Below are positions 42,435 to 50,713 of a DNA stretch of 64,000 nt, one piece after another. How positions within the stretch are numbered: the first letter of the stretch is position 1; the number at the start of each line of letters is the position of its first letter. Position numbers and translations under genes: made by a program. This stretch comes from Candidatus Jordarchaeales archaeon. GTDB taxonomy: Archaea > Asgardarchaeota > Jordiarchaeia > Jordiarchaeales > Freyrarchaeaceae. The notes under the pieces are model-generated. The model made no database searches, was not told the origin of the DNA, and saw only the letters and a list, made by a program, of their open reading frames with translations. Location: assembly GCA_038889235.1 (NCBI GenBank), contig JAWAHN010000001.1, positions 62,001-126,000 of the forward strand, in the 5' to 3' direction.

Positions 42435-42989
42435 CTAGAGTGGTTCCTCCTTATTGATGGCTACCTCCGTCGCCTTCACTAGAAGTTTTACTTCGTCCCC
42501 AGGCTTCAGGTTGAGCTCTTCTGCTGACATGGAAGATATGGCGGCGACAATTTCCGTGGGGCGGTTAACCTCAACTTTGACGACAGCTGTCGAGCCGTTT
42601 ATCCCAACTAGCTTAACTCTTCCGTGAAGAACATTCTTGTCTGGGATTGAAAGTCCGCACGCCTCCCACATCTCCGGGTTTTTCAAGACGTTATCTATGA
42701 AGCGGCTGAAGCGCATGTACTTCGAAAGTAGGCGCTTGCCTTCCTCGGTCAAACGTGTTCCCCCCTTCTCACGCCCACCCCTAGTCGACACGACGATTCT
42801 TATGCCGAGTTTGCTTTCAATCCTCCTGAGATATTTCCAAGCATACTTGTACGAGACGCCAAGTCGCCTAGCCGCAGAGCTAAGGCTTCCCTTTTCGTTT
42901 ATCCCCTTCAGCAGCTCTGCCCCCCCTCTTCCGATTACGCTTTCACCGCGGTATTCAAGCCAAACTTTCACTTTGGGTTTAACACTCAA
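42435..42989 (-). CDS. modE: ModE-type molybdate/tungstate-responsive regulator
   Basis: About 184 residues. An N-terminal LysR-like winged helix (GRGGAELLKGINEKGSLSSAARRLG, then KYAWKYLRRIE) is followed by a C-terminal TOBE domain (NVLHGRVKLVGI, then LKPGDEVKLLVKATEVAI). ModE senses molybdate or tungstate and represses or activates transport and cofactor genes. Archaeal versions have one TOBE domain, as here. TTG 42989, with GGAGG eight bases upstream, matches the usual family start; the longer frame begins at 43019. No molybdate transporter or cofactor gene is in the window. Confidence 0.88.
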   Translation of the reverse strand: MSVKPKVKVWLEYRGESVIGRGGAELLKGINEKGSLSSAARRLGVSYKYAWKYLRRIESKLGIRIVVSTRGGREKGGTRLTEEGKRLLSKYMRFSRFIDNVLKNPEMWEACGLSIPDKNVLHGRVKLVGINGSTAVVKVEVNRPTEIVAAISSMSAEELNLKPGDEVKLLVKATEVAINKEEPL

Positions 42990-43023
42990 GTTGGAAGCCT
43001 CCAAGAGTTGTGATCCCACGCTT

Positions 43024-44436
43024 CTAGATACGTGTTATCGTGCCAGAAACTGTGCTGCCGACAACATCCATACTGGAGTGATCATCCCTTTTAACATTAC
43101 TCGTTTGAAACTCTACAATTTTGTTTGCGTCATCTATTTTACCTTGCAGGCTACCAGAGGCGAATAACTCTTCGAGCATTTTAACCAGAAGCCTTTCGCT
43201 TACACCAACTTTCTCAGCAATGCTTTCCGTACGGATGCGCGAGTAGACTTTCGCCAGCTCGCTTATCCTCTTCCGAACAAAGTCGAGGGAGACTAAACGG
43301 TTTCCATCCATAACCCCCCTAAAGCCCTCCCGCACCATCTCTTCGAAAACAGAAACAATATCTTCGTCCCTTATCACGGGGCGCCCCTTAAAACTAGCCT
43401 TTGGGACGTCTTCAAGAGAGACAACACCCTTCAATTCGAGAAGTTCTCTAAGCACGCCGCTAAGGTTTTGAAGAGCCTTGGCCCGCTCAGCTCCCATCAA
43501 ATCCAACTCTTTTGCCAGCTCTTCGAGTTTTTCTTCTTCCTTTTCGAAAATATTTAGGCCCCATCCCCCAGTCTTAACTATCTGGAACTTAAGTTCCTCG
43601 GCGAACTCATCAAGTTCCACCAGACATTTGTCAGCAGTCTTCATGTCGCCGCTCTCTAAAGCACTCTCTAACTCCTTTAAACGCCGTCTAAAATCCTCTA
43701 GCGCGTTAAACACGTTAACGCTTAGTTCAATCCATTCACCTTCGTTGCCGGAAAAACCGAACCTTCTCGCAAAAGACTCAAGAACACGCTTCGCCTCAGC
43801 CCTAATCTCAGGCTCGCCGGAGTTTAAGAGGGGTATCACGTGTATTATCGCTTCGTGCAACCCCATCTCGCGTATGGTTTTCAAAGAAGCGTAAACCACG
43901 TCTACACTCTCGTCTTTGAGGGTTGTGATCAAGTGGGGCAAAACATCCTCTTTCCTAAATAATTCCAGAGATCTAACAGCCGCAACTCTCACAATAGGGT
44001 CACTGTTACGTAAAGCTTTCACTAAACCATGTAAACCCGACTCGTTTCTCAAACGTTTGAGAGCGTTAACAGCCTCCAGCCTAACTTCTATAGATGGATC
44101 TTCCAGTGCTTCTACAAAGTATGGCGCCAGCTTTGAGTCCCCAACTTCTCCCAAGATTACAATGGCTATTAATCTTAGGCTAGGATCTGCATCCTTCATT
44201 AAATCAACCAGTTGAAGCGTGAAAGAACGGCTACCGACAATACTGGTCAGTCTAGCTAGGAAAAGCGGCAAATAAAAGCTGGGGAACTTAAGTCTCCTTA
44301 AAAAGCTAGTAAAAGTCTCCGGGTCCACCCTAACAAGGAAGCGAAGACATTCCCGGACGTTCAGAGGGGGCCTCCTTAACAGGCCAACCAGCTTTTTAAC
44401 GAGCTCCCTATCGCCAATCTTACTTTGCAAATGCAA
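43024..44436 (-). CDS. HEAT-repeat protein with C-terminal winged helix
   Basis: 470 residues. Residues about 60-225 are five or six HEAT repeats of 30-35 residues (ADPSLRLIAIVILGEVGD, PSIEVRLEAVNALKRL, SDPIVRVAAVRSLELF). A coiled coil (FNALEDFRRRLKELESALES onward) occupies about 240-340, and the last 90 residues contain a winged helix (LAKVYSRIRTESIAEKVGVSE, then LVKMLEELFASG). TTG 44436 follows GGAGGAGGGA. It heads the ModE operon, four to thirty bases before modE. The architecture suggests a scaffold that binds DNA or protein; function unknown. Confidence 0.75.
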   Translation of the reverse strand: MHLQSKIGDRELVKKLVGLLRRPPLNVRECLRFLVRVDPETFTSFLRRLKFPSFYLPLFLARLTSIVGSRSFTLQLVDLMKDADPSLRLIAIVILGEVGDSKLAPYFVEALEDPSIEVRLEAVNALKRLRNESGLHGLVKALRNSDPIVRVAAVRSLELFRKEDVLPHLITTLKDESVDVVYASLKTIREMGLHEAIIHVIPLLNSGEPEIRAEAKRVLESFARRFGFSGNEGEWIELSVNVFNALEDFRRRLKELESALESGDMKTADKCLVELDEFAEELKFQIVKTGGWGLNIFEKEEEKLEELAKELDLMGAERAKALQNLSGVLRELLELKGVVSLEDVPKASFKGRPVIRDEDIVSVFEEMVREGFRGVMDGNRLVSLDFVRKRISELAKVYSRIRTESIAEKVGVSERLLVKMLEELFASGSLQGKIDDANKIVEFQTSNVKRDDHSSMDVVGSTVSGTITRI

Positions 44437-44684
44437 GCAGTCTCCCTCCTCCCAAAAAAGAGATTAGAAATGTGTAAGTTCAAAGAGACAAAGACATATT
44501 AGAATTTTTTGGTGTCCCGGTAATTGGCAAGAACAATACATACGTCTTAAAATTTAGATAAAAATGTGGTTTTTAGAGGTGCGCCTTGGAAGTTTAATGG
44601 CGTTTAATTTTAGGAGGTGTTGAAGAACAGCGGTGTGAAGTTACCTTTAGAAGTGTGCTAAACAAAAATTTGGGTGGTGATGGT

Positions 44685-44711
44685 AAGGAATAGATTTAAA
44701 TATCATTCCTT
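44685..44711. promoter_or_regulatory. Inverted repeat around a TATA box
   Basis: AAGGAAT (44685-44691) and ATTCCTT (44705-44711) are a perfect inverted repeat with 13 bases between them that contain ATTTAAATA. This is a classical repressor-over-TATA layout. The nearest rightward gene is the kinase-like one. A second TATA-like run lies at 44767-44785. Confidence 0.5.
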
Positions 44712-44952
44712 CCTCTAGAGTCTATGCGAAACGTGAGATGTCTCATGTGGTGTTTTTGCGAAAAATTCTATTTAAAAAGATAATATTGTGAAAATCACGA
44801 AAAAGGGTGATTGAAGAGTTTGCTTTTGCCACTGCCGTTGTAGTTTAACTTGTTGAATCGTCGTCCTCGGGGTTGGATACTTTATGCTGCCGCAAAAATC
44901 TCGTAACTGTTTCAGGAAGTTGTTATCCCCCCCTAAACTAGAGGGGTCAGGG

Positions 44953-45828
44953 ATGGTTGAGTGGAATGGAGGACACCTGAAGGAGGAAGGCTCCTTCCTT
45001 GAACTTCCAATAAATCTTGGTAGTCTAGCTGACAGAATAACATTCTTTAGAGAGTTTGGCGGGCTTCTTGGTATAAGAGGAGAAGTGATTTATGTTGAGG
45101 TCAAACCTTTAGGAACCTTCTTGAACGAAGTTGACCGTGTGACTGTAATTACGACTAAAGGGGACTACGACTTCGTTCTAAAAACCTTTTCTTCCTGGGG
45201 GTTCTTGAAGTGGTTCCCGCTTTGGGTTGCTTCTTATGCCAGGGCGAACTTTAGCATAAGCGGGAAGAGCAGGCTGAAAAACGAGTTGAGGGCGCGTGTG
45301 GTGTTAGCGAAAACCGGGGTTAAAATACCTGACCTCTACTGCTACGACATGAAAAACATGAAAATACTGTATGAGTTCGTTGACGGTGAGAATCTCGACG
45401 AGAAAGTGAAGGCATCTAGGAGCAATGGTAATGCAGAAGATTTAGAGAACATTTACAGAAGGGTTGGATTAGAGATTTCTAGGATCCACTCTTCAGGTTT
45501 TGCTCTAGGGGACTGTAAGCCAGCAAACATCATTCATTCAAACGACGGGCAACTCTACTACGTAGACTTAGAGCAGGCGAAAAGCGGCAACTTAAGGCTT
45601 GCGGGATGGGATATCTGTGAGTTCCTAATGTTCACGGGGCGTTTCTTCCTGCTTCCGGGAAAAGCAAGGAGGCTCTGCGAGGCCTTTGTCCAAGGCTACC
45701 TGGAGGAGGGAGACAAAAGGGCATTAAGGGAGGCGGCATCCATAAAGATGAGCCAGCCTTTCATGGGTTTCGTCTCCCCCGCGGTCATACAAGTTATTAG
45801 GAACCTCATGCTGGAATACTCCGAGTGA
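44953..45828 (+). CDS. Protein-kinase-like fold protein (RIO/WaaP-type)
   Basis: About 291 residues. Kinase-fold motifs are the Lys in DFVLKTF, the catalytic loop LGDCKPANII (Asp and Asn), and YVDLEQA in place of DFG. This is the pattern of RIO, Bud32 and lipopolysaccharide-kinase-like small kinases. FLLPGKARRLCEAFVQGY and what follows form the helical C-lobe. The substrate is unknown. ATG 44953 after GAGGGGT is used; an upstream ATG at 44884 with GGGGTTGGA is also possible and would add 23 residues. Confidence 0.75.
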   Translation: MVEWNGGHLKEEGSFLELPINLGSLADRITFFREFGGLLGIRGEVIYVEVKPLGTFLNEVDRVTVITTKGDYDFVLKTFSSWGFLKWFPLWVASYARANFSISGKSRLKNELRARVVLAKTGVKIPDLYCYDMKNMKILYEFVDGENLDEKVKASRSNGNAEDLENIYRRVGLEISRIHSSGFALGDCKPANIIHSNDGQLYYVDLEQAKSGNLRLAGWDICEFLMFTGRFFLLPGKARRLCEAFVQGYLEEGDKRALREAASIKMSQPFMGFVSPAVIQVIRNLMLEYSE

Positions 45829-45830
45829 AG

Positions 45831-46370
45831 TCAATCAGTAGGCTGGTTACCGTACTTCTCCCAGTGCAAAATTTCCTTCAAGGGTCTTCGAGGAGGAGGA
45901 TTCGGGTTCTCTGAAGGATATCCTAAGGCGATTATGGCGAAGGGTTCCAGGTTTTCAGGCAATTCGATGAGCTCTCTAACCTTATTTTTGTCGAAAACCG
46001 AGTCCCAGCAGGTTCCTAGACCGAGACTGTATGCAGCAAGCATCATGTTCTGTATAGCCACAGCCGCGTCTAAGGGAGCGAAGTAGGTTACGCCAAGCTC
46101 ACCATAACGGGACCGAGCCCTGGAAAGATTGATACACACTACAAGGGCGACTGGTGCCTCTTTCAGGTACTTCGCATATCCCGAAACATCAGCCATTATA
46201 GCCCGTTTTTCGGGATCCGTGACTACTACAACCTCAACTGGTTGGGTGTTCCCCGAGGATGGTGCCCACCTTCCAGCGTCAACCACCTTCTCGATAAGCT
46301 CACGTGCAACAGGTGTAGGAGCATACTTCCTTATGCTTCTCCTACCCTTAATAGCGCTGAAAACATCCAT
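45831..46370 (-). CDS. Nitroreductase-family FMN protein
   Basis: 179 residues. The N-terminal RRSIRKYAPTPV segment with its FMN-binding Arg pair, APSSGNTQPV, and GLGTCWDS are standard for the nitroreductase/NADH oxidase fold, usually an FMN homodimer. Reactions vary from nitro or quinone reduction to flavin-dependent dehalogenation, so only the fold is assigned. It ends two bases from the convergent kinase-like gene. Confidence 0.9.
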   Translation of the reverse strand: MDVFSAIKGRRSIRKYAPTPVARELIEKVVDAGRWAPSSGNTQPVEVVVVTDPEKRAIMADVSGYAKYLKEAPVALVVCINLSRARSRYGELGVTYFAPLDAAVAIQNMMLAAYSLGLGTCWDSVFDKNKVRELIELPENLEPFAIIALGYPSENPNPPPRRPLKEILHWEKYGNQPTD

Positions 46371-46433
46371 AAAGAATCCACAGAAAAAATTTTAGACGGA
46401 AAAGCAAATAAAAAGGAGAGAAGTGGTTAAAAC

Positions 46434-48128
46434 TTAGCCTCCTTTTGCTTTTTCTCTTAGCAATCTTCTTAGTATCTTCCCTGCAGCGCTCTTAGGCATC
46501 TGGTCTATGAACTCTATCATCCTCGGATACTTGTATGCTGCGAGTCTCTCCTTGCACCAGTTAATGAGTTCTTGCTCTGTAACCTTGCCCTTGTACTCTG
46601 GTTTGAGCACCACGTAGGCTTTAATGTTCTCGCCTGCTTCTGGATCTGGGACACCCACAACGGCGGCTTCTAGGATCGCTGGGTGCTGGTAGAGTATTTC
46701 TTCAACTTCCCTTGGATACACCGAGTGACCCTTGTACTTTATTATGTCCTTGACTCTGTCAATGATCCAGAAGTAGCCGTCCTCGTCCATCTTAGCTATG
46801 TCACCTGTCCTGAGCCACTTGTACCCTCCAGCCTCGAAGAACACTTTTTCTGTCTCTTCAGGCCTGTTCCAGTAACCCTTCATTACTTGAGGACCACTCA
46901 CGACTAATTCTCCTTCCTTGCCAGGAGGCAGCCACTCGAGCGTCTCCGGGTCTATGATGCCAGCGAGGGTACTCGGTATAGGTGTTCCTATGGAGCCAAT
47001 CTTTCTCTTCAGCAAGGGTGACGTTGTGTGGGTCACCGGGCTGGCCTCAGAGAGACCATAACCCTCAACTATTGGTACTCCGACAACTTCATCCCACTTC
47101 TTGACCACCTCAACTGGAATGGAAGTAGCACCATTGTTGACGTAAACCAGGCAGGACATGTCAACCTCCTTGATTTTTGGATGGTTCAAGAGCGCCACGA
47201 AAATCGGTGTGACACCGAAGAAGTAGTTCGGCCTATACTTCTGTATAGCATCTAGTATCTCGCCTGGGTCAAATCTTGGGAACACTATTCCCATGCTGCC
47301 AAAAGCCATACCCATTATCAAGTCCACTGTCTGGCCGTAAATGTGGTACCATGGAAGAATACTTATGCCGATGACTCTTTCTATCTTGAACTTCTTCTTC
47401 ACCCCATCGTTGTAGGGCTGGCACTGGTAGACGTTCGCCACGATGTTTCTGTGCGTTAACATAGCAGCCTTCGGCAACCCGGTTGTTCCTCCAGTATACT
47501 GGAGGACCGCTAAGTCCTCCTGGGTTATTCCCGGGTTTAACTCCTCCCAGGACTTGGGCTCTGTTTCCGCAATCAACTTTGACATGTCGTGAACGTCTTC
47601 TCCGTCTTGTATCTGCGGTTTCTGGCCGAGTATGTTGAAAGCTATTACTCTTTCAACTTCTGTTTCTTCCTTAACCGCCTTGAAGTGCGGGTAGAACATG
47701 TCCATTACAACTAGCGTCTTACTCTTACTGTCCTTGAGCTGGTATCCAACCTCTCTAGCTACGAAGAGTGGGCTGAGCGCCGTGACAACAGCTCCTATAC
47801 TGTGGGCGGCGAAGTAGGCTATGGCGAACTGTGGGCAGTTTGGCGCGTGTATGGCTAATGTTTCACCTTTCTCTACTCCAAGCTTCTTGAGCGCTGTCGC
47901 AAAGCGCCTTATCAGGTTATCCATTTGGGTGTATGTGAATTCTCGCCCATAGAAGACCATGGAAACCATGTCACCATACTTCTTGGCTGCAGAAGCCGCT
48001 ATTGACGCTATTGTTTCGTTCTCAGGTATCTCTACTTCTGCGGGTAGTTCAGGCGGGTACGACTTAAGCCATATCCTTTTCTTGATATAGTCCGGTAGCT
48101 CCCCACTGACTTTAGTTATCTTACTCAT
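46434..48128 (-). CDS. AMP-forming acyl-CoA synthetase
   Basis: ANL-superfamily ligase of 564 residues that activates a carboxylic acid to acyl-CoA through an acyl-AMP. The phosphate loop YTGGTTGLPKAAM (about 212-224), GYGLSEASPV, the hinge Asp/Lys segment WLRTGDIAKMDEDGY and RVKDIIKYKG, and the catalytic C-terminal Lys in PKSAAGKILRR are all present. It is closest in look to medium/long-chain fatty-acid or 4-coumarate-type ligases; chain length cannot be read. Together with the acyl-CoA dehydrogenase and ETF genes it suggests acid degradation. The ATG follows GGAGGGAGAGGG. Confidence 0.93.
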   Translation of the reverse strand: MSKITKVSGELPDYIKKRIWLKSYPPELPAEVEIPENETIASIAASAAKKYGDMVSMVFYGREFTYTQMDNLIRRFATALKKLGVEKGETLAIHAPNCPQFAIAYFAAHSIGAVVTALSPLFVAREVGYQLKDSKSKTLVVMDMFYPHFKAVKEETEVERVIAFNILGQKPQIQDGEDVHDMSKLIAETEPKSWEELNPGITQEDLAVLQYTGGTTGLPKAAMLTHRNIVANVYQCQPYNDGVKKKFKIERVIGISILPWYHIYGQTVDLIMGMAFGSMGIVFPRFDPGEILDAIQKYRPNYFFGVTPIFVALLNHPKIKEVDMSCLVYVNNGATSIPVEVVKKWDEVVGVPIVEGYGLSEASPVTHTTSPLLKRKIGSIGTPIPSTLAGIIDPETLEWLPPGKEGELVVSGPQVMKGYWNRPEETEKVFFEAGGYKWLRTGDIAKMDEDGYFWIIDRVKDIIKYKGHSVYPREVEEILYQHPAILEAAVVGVPDPEAGENIKAYVVLKPEYKGKVTEQELINWCKERLAAYKYPRMIEFIDQMPKSAAGKILRRLLREKAKGG

Positions 48129-48293
48129 TTAATCCCTCTCCCTCCATCCCTCTTCTAGAAGAAGAAAAACTTTACTTTTTTAAAAATTTTTCCCTAACTC
48201 TCTGCAAGAAACTCCCAGGGTAAGAGTAAAGTTGATATAGGTTTTAATCTGTTTTTATGATGACTTCCGGCTGGTCAGTGGGTGGGGTTTCTT

Positions 48294-49427
48294 TTGGAAG
48301 ACGATTTTGCAAAGTTGCGAGAGGGGTTGAGGGGGTTCTTAAGCTGCTTCGTTGAATACGTTGGACATGTCATCTATACTATAAGGTCGTCAGGGCTAGG
48401 TAGTCTCTGGAGTTTCAGGGAGGACCTACCTTCCTTTTACTCGGAGATGAGTTCTCTGTTTAGAAAGTTGACTGATTTTGCCGAGTCATATATTAGAACC
48501 GTAGGTAAATTCCTGGTGCTTTTCTACGAGTTGTCTCAAGTTATCGGCGTGAGTGACGTGCAGGAACTGTTTTCAAAAAAATCGTATAGTGTAAACGTGG
48601 ACTGTGATTTTTTGAAGTACCATGTGAAGTACACAGTCGATCTTCTTTTGCCTCCAGTAGACGAGCATTTTCTCAACACCATGAAGAAAATAAGTGTCCT
48701 TGCGAGGGCGCAGCGCCTATTAAAGTCAGAGACTGTGAAGAAGTTTAAGGAGGAAATATATCTCCAGGCAGCTGAGTGGCTGAAAATTAGGAAAGTTCTC
48801 TATGATCTATACGTAAAGGCCCTAGATGGAAAATTGACAATAGACGACTATATGAGAACGCTTCAGCAAATAAGGAGTGCGGCAAAAGAGGCGTCTATTC
48901 GTCTTTCGCTGATAAGTGGTTTGAACGCTGGGAAGTATCTTTTGATGGACCCCGAGAGTATCATAGAGGAGTTTGCTGTGTTTGCTGACGACGTGACTAA
49001 ATTCTTCGAGAACGAGCAGAGGTTTTACTTTGCGCTCCTCAACGTTCTAAACTACGTGGTGAGGGCGCTTTGGGGCCGCGAAAAAGGGGGAACGTTCACG
49101 AAAATTGTTAGGGGGGAAGCCGACGTTGAGGCTTTAATACCTGAAACGTTGCGGGTAGACGAAATCGGCTTTGCAGCCGGCATGGCGAAACTAGAACTGG
49201 AGCAAGTGTGGGACTCTTTGTATGAGTCAAAGCAACTTGCTCAGAGCCTCCTATTAGTGGCGGAAGTGCTGAGAAGTGAAGAGCTTAAGAAGATTTACGG
49301 ATACTATGTGAATGCAATCTCAGTAAGAGAAAGATATTGGGATCTATTATGGAAGCACCTTACACGTCTCCAGGAATTGGTGGGACACCTCTCGATAAAC
49401 ACTGGCTCCGTTAAATCTATAATATGA
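48294..49427 (+). CDS. Uncharacterised helical protein
   Basis: About 377 residues, nearly all helix. There is no signal peptide; there are several amphipathic helices rich in Phe, Tyr and Leu (DFAESYIRTVGKFLVLFYEL) and a long central helix pair. I recognise no family. The TTG start follows GGTGGGG; the earlier in-frame GTG is inside that site. A divergent acyl-CoA synthetase lies upstream and a membrane wHTH protein lies 180 bases downstream on the same strand. Confidence 0.6.
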   Translation: MEDDFAKLREGLRGFLSCFVEYVGHVIYTIRSSGLGSLWSFREDLPSFYSEMSSLFRKLTDFAESYIRTVGKFLVLFYELSQVIGVSDVQELFSKKSYSVNVDCDFLKYHVKYTVDLLLPPVDEHFLNTMKKISVLARAQRLLKSETVKKFKEEIYLQAAEWLKIRKVLYDLYVKALDGKLTIDDYMRTLQQIRSAAKEASIRLSLISGLNAGKYLLMDPESIIEEFAVFADDVTKFFENEQRFYFALLNVLNYVVRALWGREKGGTFTKIVRGEADVEALIPETLRVDEIGFAAGMAKLELEQVWDSLYESKQLAQSLLLVAEVLRSEELKKIYGYYVNAISVRERYWDLLWKHLTRLQELVGHLSINTGSVKSII

Positions 49428-49605
49428 GTTGACTTACCCTTTTTTAGGGGTTCAATGTGAAGGTTCTGGATTTCTTAGGATGGTTAAAAAGCTTGGCGTG
49501 TAGACTGGTGGGGTGCAAATGTTGTGGGGAAAGGTTTTTGAGTTGCGTGAAGCCTAAATTTGCCAAGTGCTAGTGACTCTAAACTTTTTCTTGGAGGCTT
49601 CGCGT

Positions 49606-50505
49606 ATGGGTAGTAGGCGTGATAACAGAATGTTTGCTGCGTCGATGATCCTGCTTGTTGGGGAGATTATAGTGCTTATAACCTCACTCGTTGTACCATG
49701 GAAGGTTAACGTCATCCCCTATATAGGCGGCGTTATCTTTCAGCAGATTAAAGGCATCTCTACTGATGTCTTCTTCTATGGGGTCACGCCGCCAGACCCC
49801 TTGTGGATTATTGCCGTTTATGGAAGCGTATGGACCCCTCTCACCTGGCCTCTCGTGCCGCTCTGCATAGGAGCTAAAGTAATCTTTCTGAGTAGGGCGA
49901 AGTTCAATGAATGCGTGGCCGCCGACTTTGCCTGCCTCATATACCTACTGGAGCGCTATGTGAGCTTCCAGTACTATTCCAGCCTCCCCCAGATTACGAG
50001 TTCCCTTGTTCATGGAATTTTCCCACACGGTGGCGTTGGAGTTTACAGCTTCCTGCTAGGTCTCCTGCTTGGACTCTTCAGTACAAACTATTTCTTCTCC
50101 TCCATCCTGAACCCAGCGATAGTAGAAGTGCTAAACAGGGTGAGAAGTAAAGGTGAAGCTTCACTGGAGGAGCTGGCCTCAGAGATGAGGATCCCCAAAA
50201 AGCTGCTTTACGAGCTGCTTTCGAGGACAGCCGTGCAAGGTGTCTTAACCATCGTAGTCACAACAGAGAAAGTGTATCCTATAAATTCTGATGAAGGTAG
50301 GAAAGTGATAGTATCGTTTTTCTCTAAAGCCCTTTTGGCAAAGGGAAAAGTGAACATGAACCGGATGAAGAAGCTCATGAAGGAGAACGACATATGGTTT
50401 AAGGCGAGTAAGAAAGTGGTGCAGGAAATTCTTCAGGAAGCGATAGAGAGGGGGGAGATAAAAGCTGTGGTAGATGGAGCCTGGATTAAGAGTGCGAGTA
50501 GCTAG
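49606..50505 (+). CDS. Membrane protein with C-terminal winged-helix domains
   Basis: About 299 residues. The first 180 carry four membrane helices (ASMILLVGEIIVLITSLVV and so on). The cytoplasmic remainder has a winged helix with GEASLEELASEMRIPKKLLYELLSRTA, a beta wing (GVLTIVVTTEKVYPIN), and a second similar region near the end (KASKKVVQEILQEAIERGEIKAV). This is the layout of a membrane-tethered transcription regulator. ATG 49606 with GGAGG upstream is used rather than the frame's earlier GTG. The sensed signal is unknown. Confidence 0.7.
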   Translation: MGSRRDNRMFAASMILLVGEIIVLITSLVVPWKVNVIPYIGGVIFQQIKGISTDVFFYGVTPPDPLWIIAVYGSVWTPLTWPLVPLCIGAKVIFLSRAKFNECVAADFACLIYLLERYVSFQYYSSLPQITSSLVHGIFPHGGVGVYSFLLGLLLGLFSTNYFFSSILNPAIVEVLNRVRSKGEASLEELASEMRIPKKLLYELLSRTAVQGVLTIVVTTEKVYPINSDEGRKVIVSFFSKALLAKGKVNMNRMKKLMKENDIWFKASKKVVQEILQEAIERGEIKAVVDGAWIKSASS

Positions 50506-50713
50506 CGAAATCCCAACCTCCAGTCCTTCTTGCTTCGATGACGACCTTTCTCGTGGTGGGCTCCGGGATAGATGGGAAGTTATCACCTGAAAATGTAATG
50601 ATTAGGTTTTCGTTGTAAGCACGTTGGCGGTATAAGCTTCGTTTTTAATGCAAAAGTCTTAAATCCTCCTTTTGTTTTAGGCGGTAAGTAAGAATTTGTA
50701 GGGGACTTCATTT

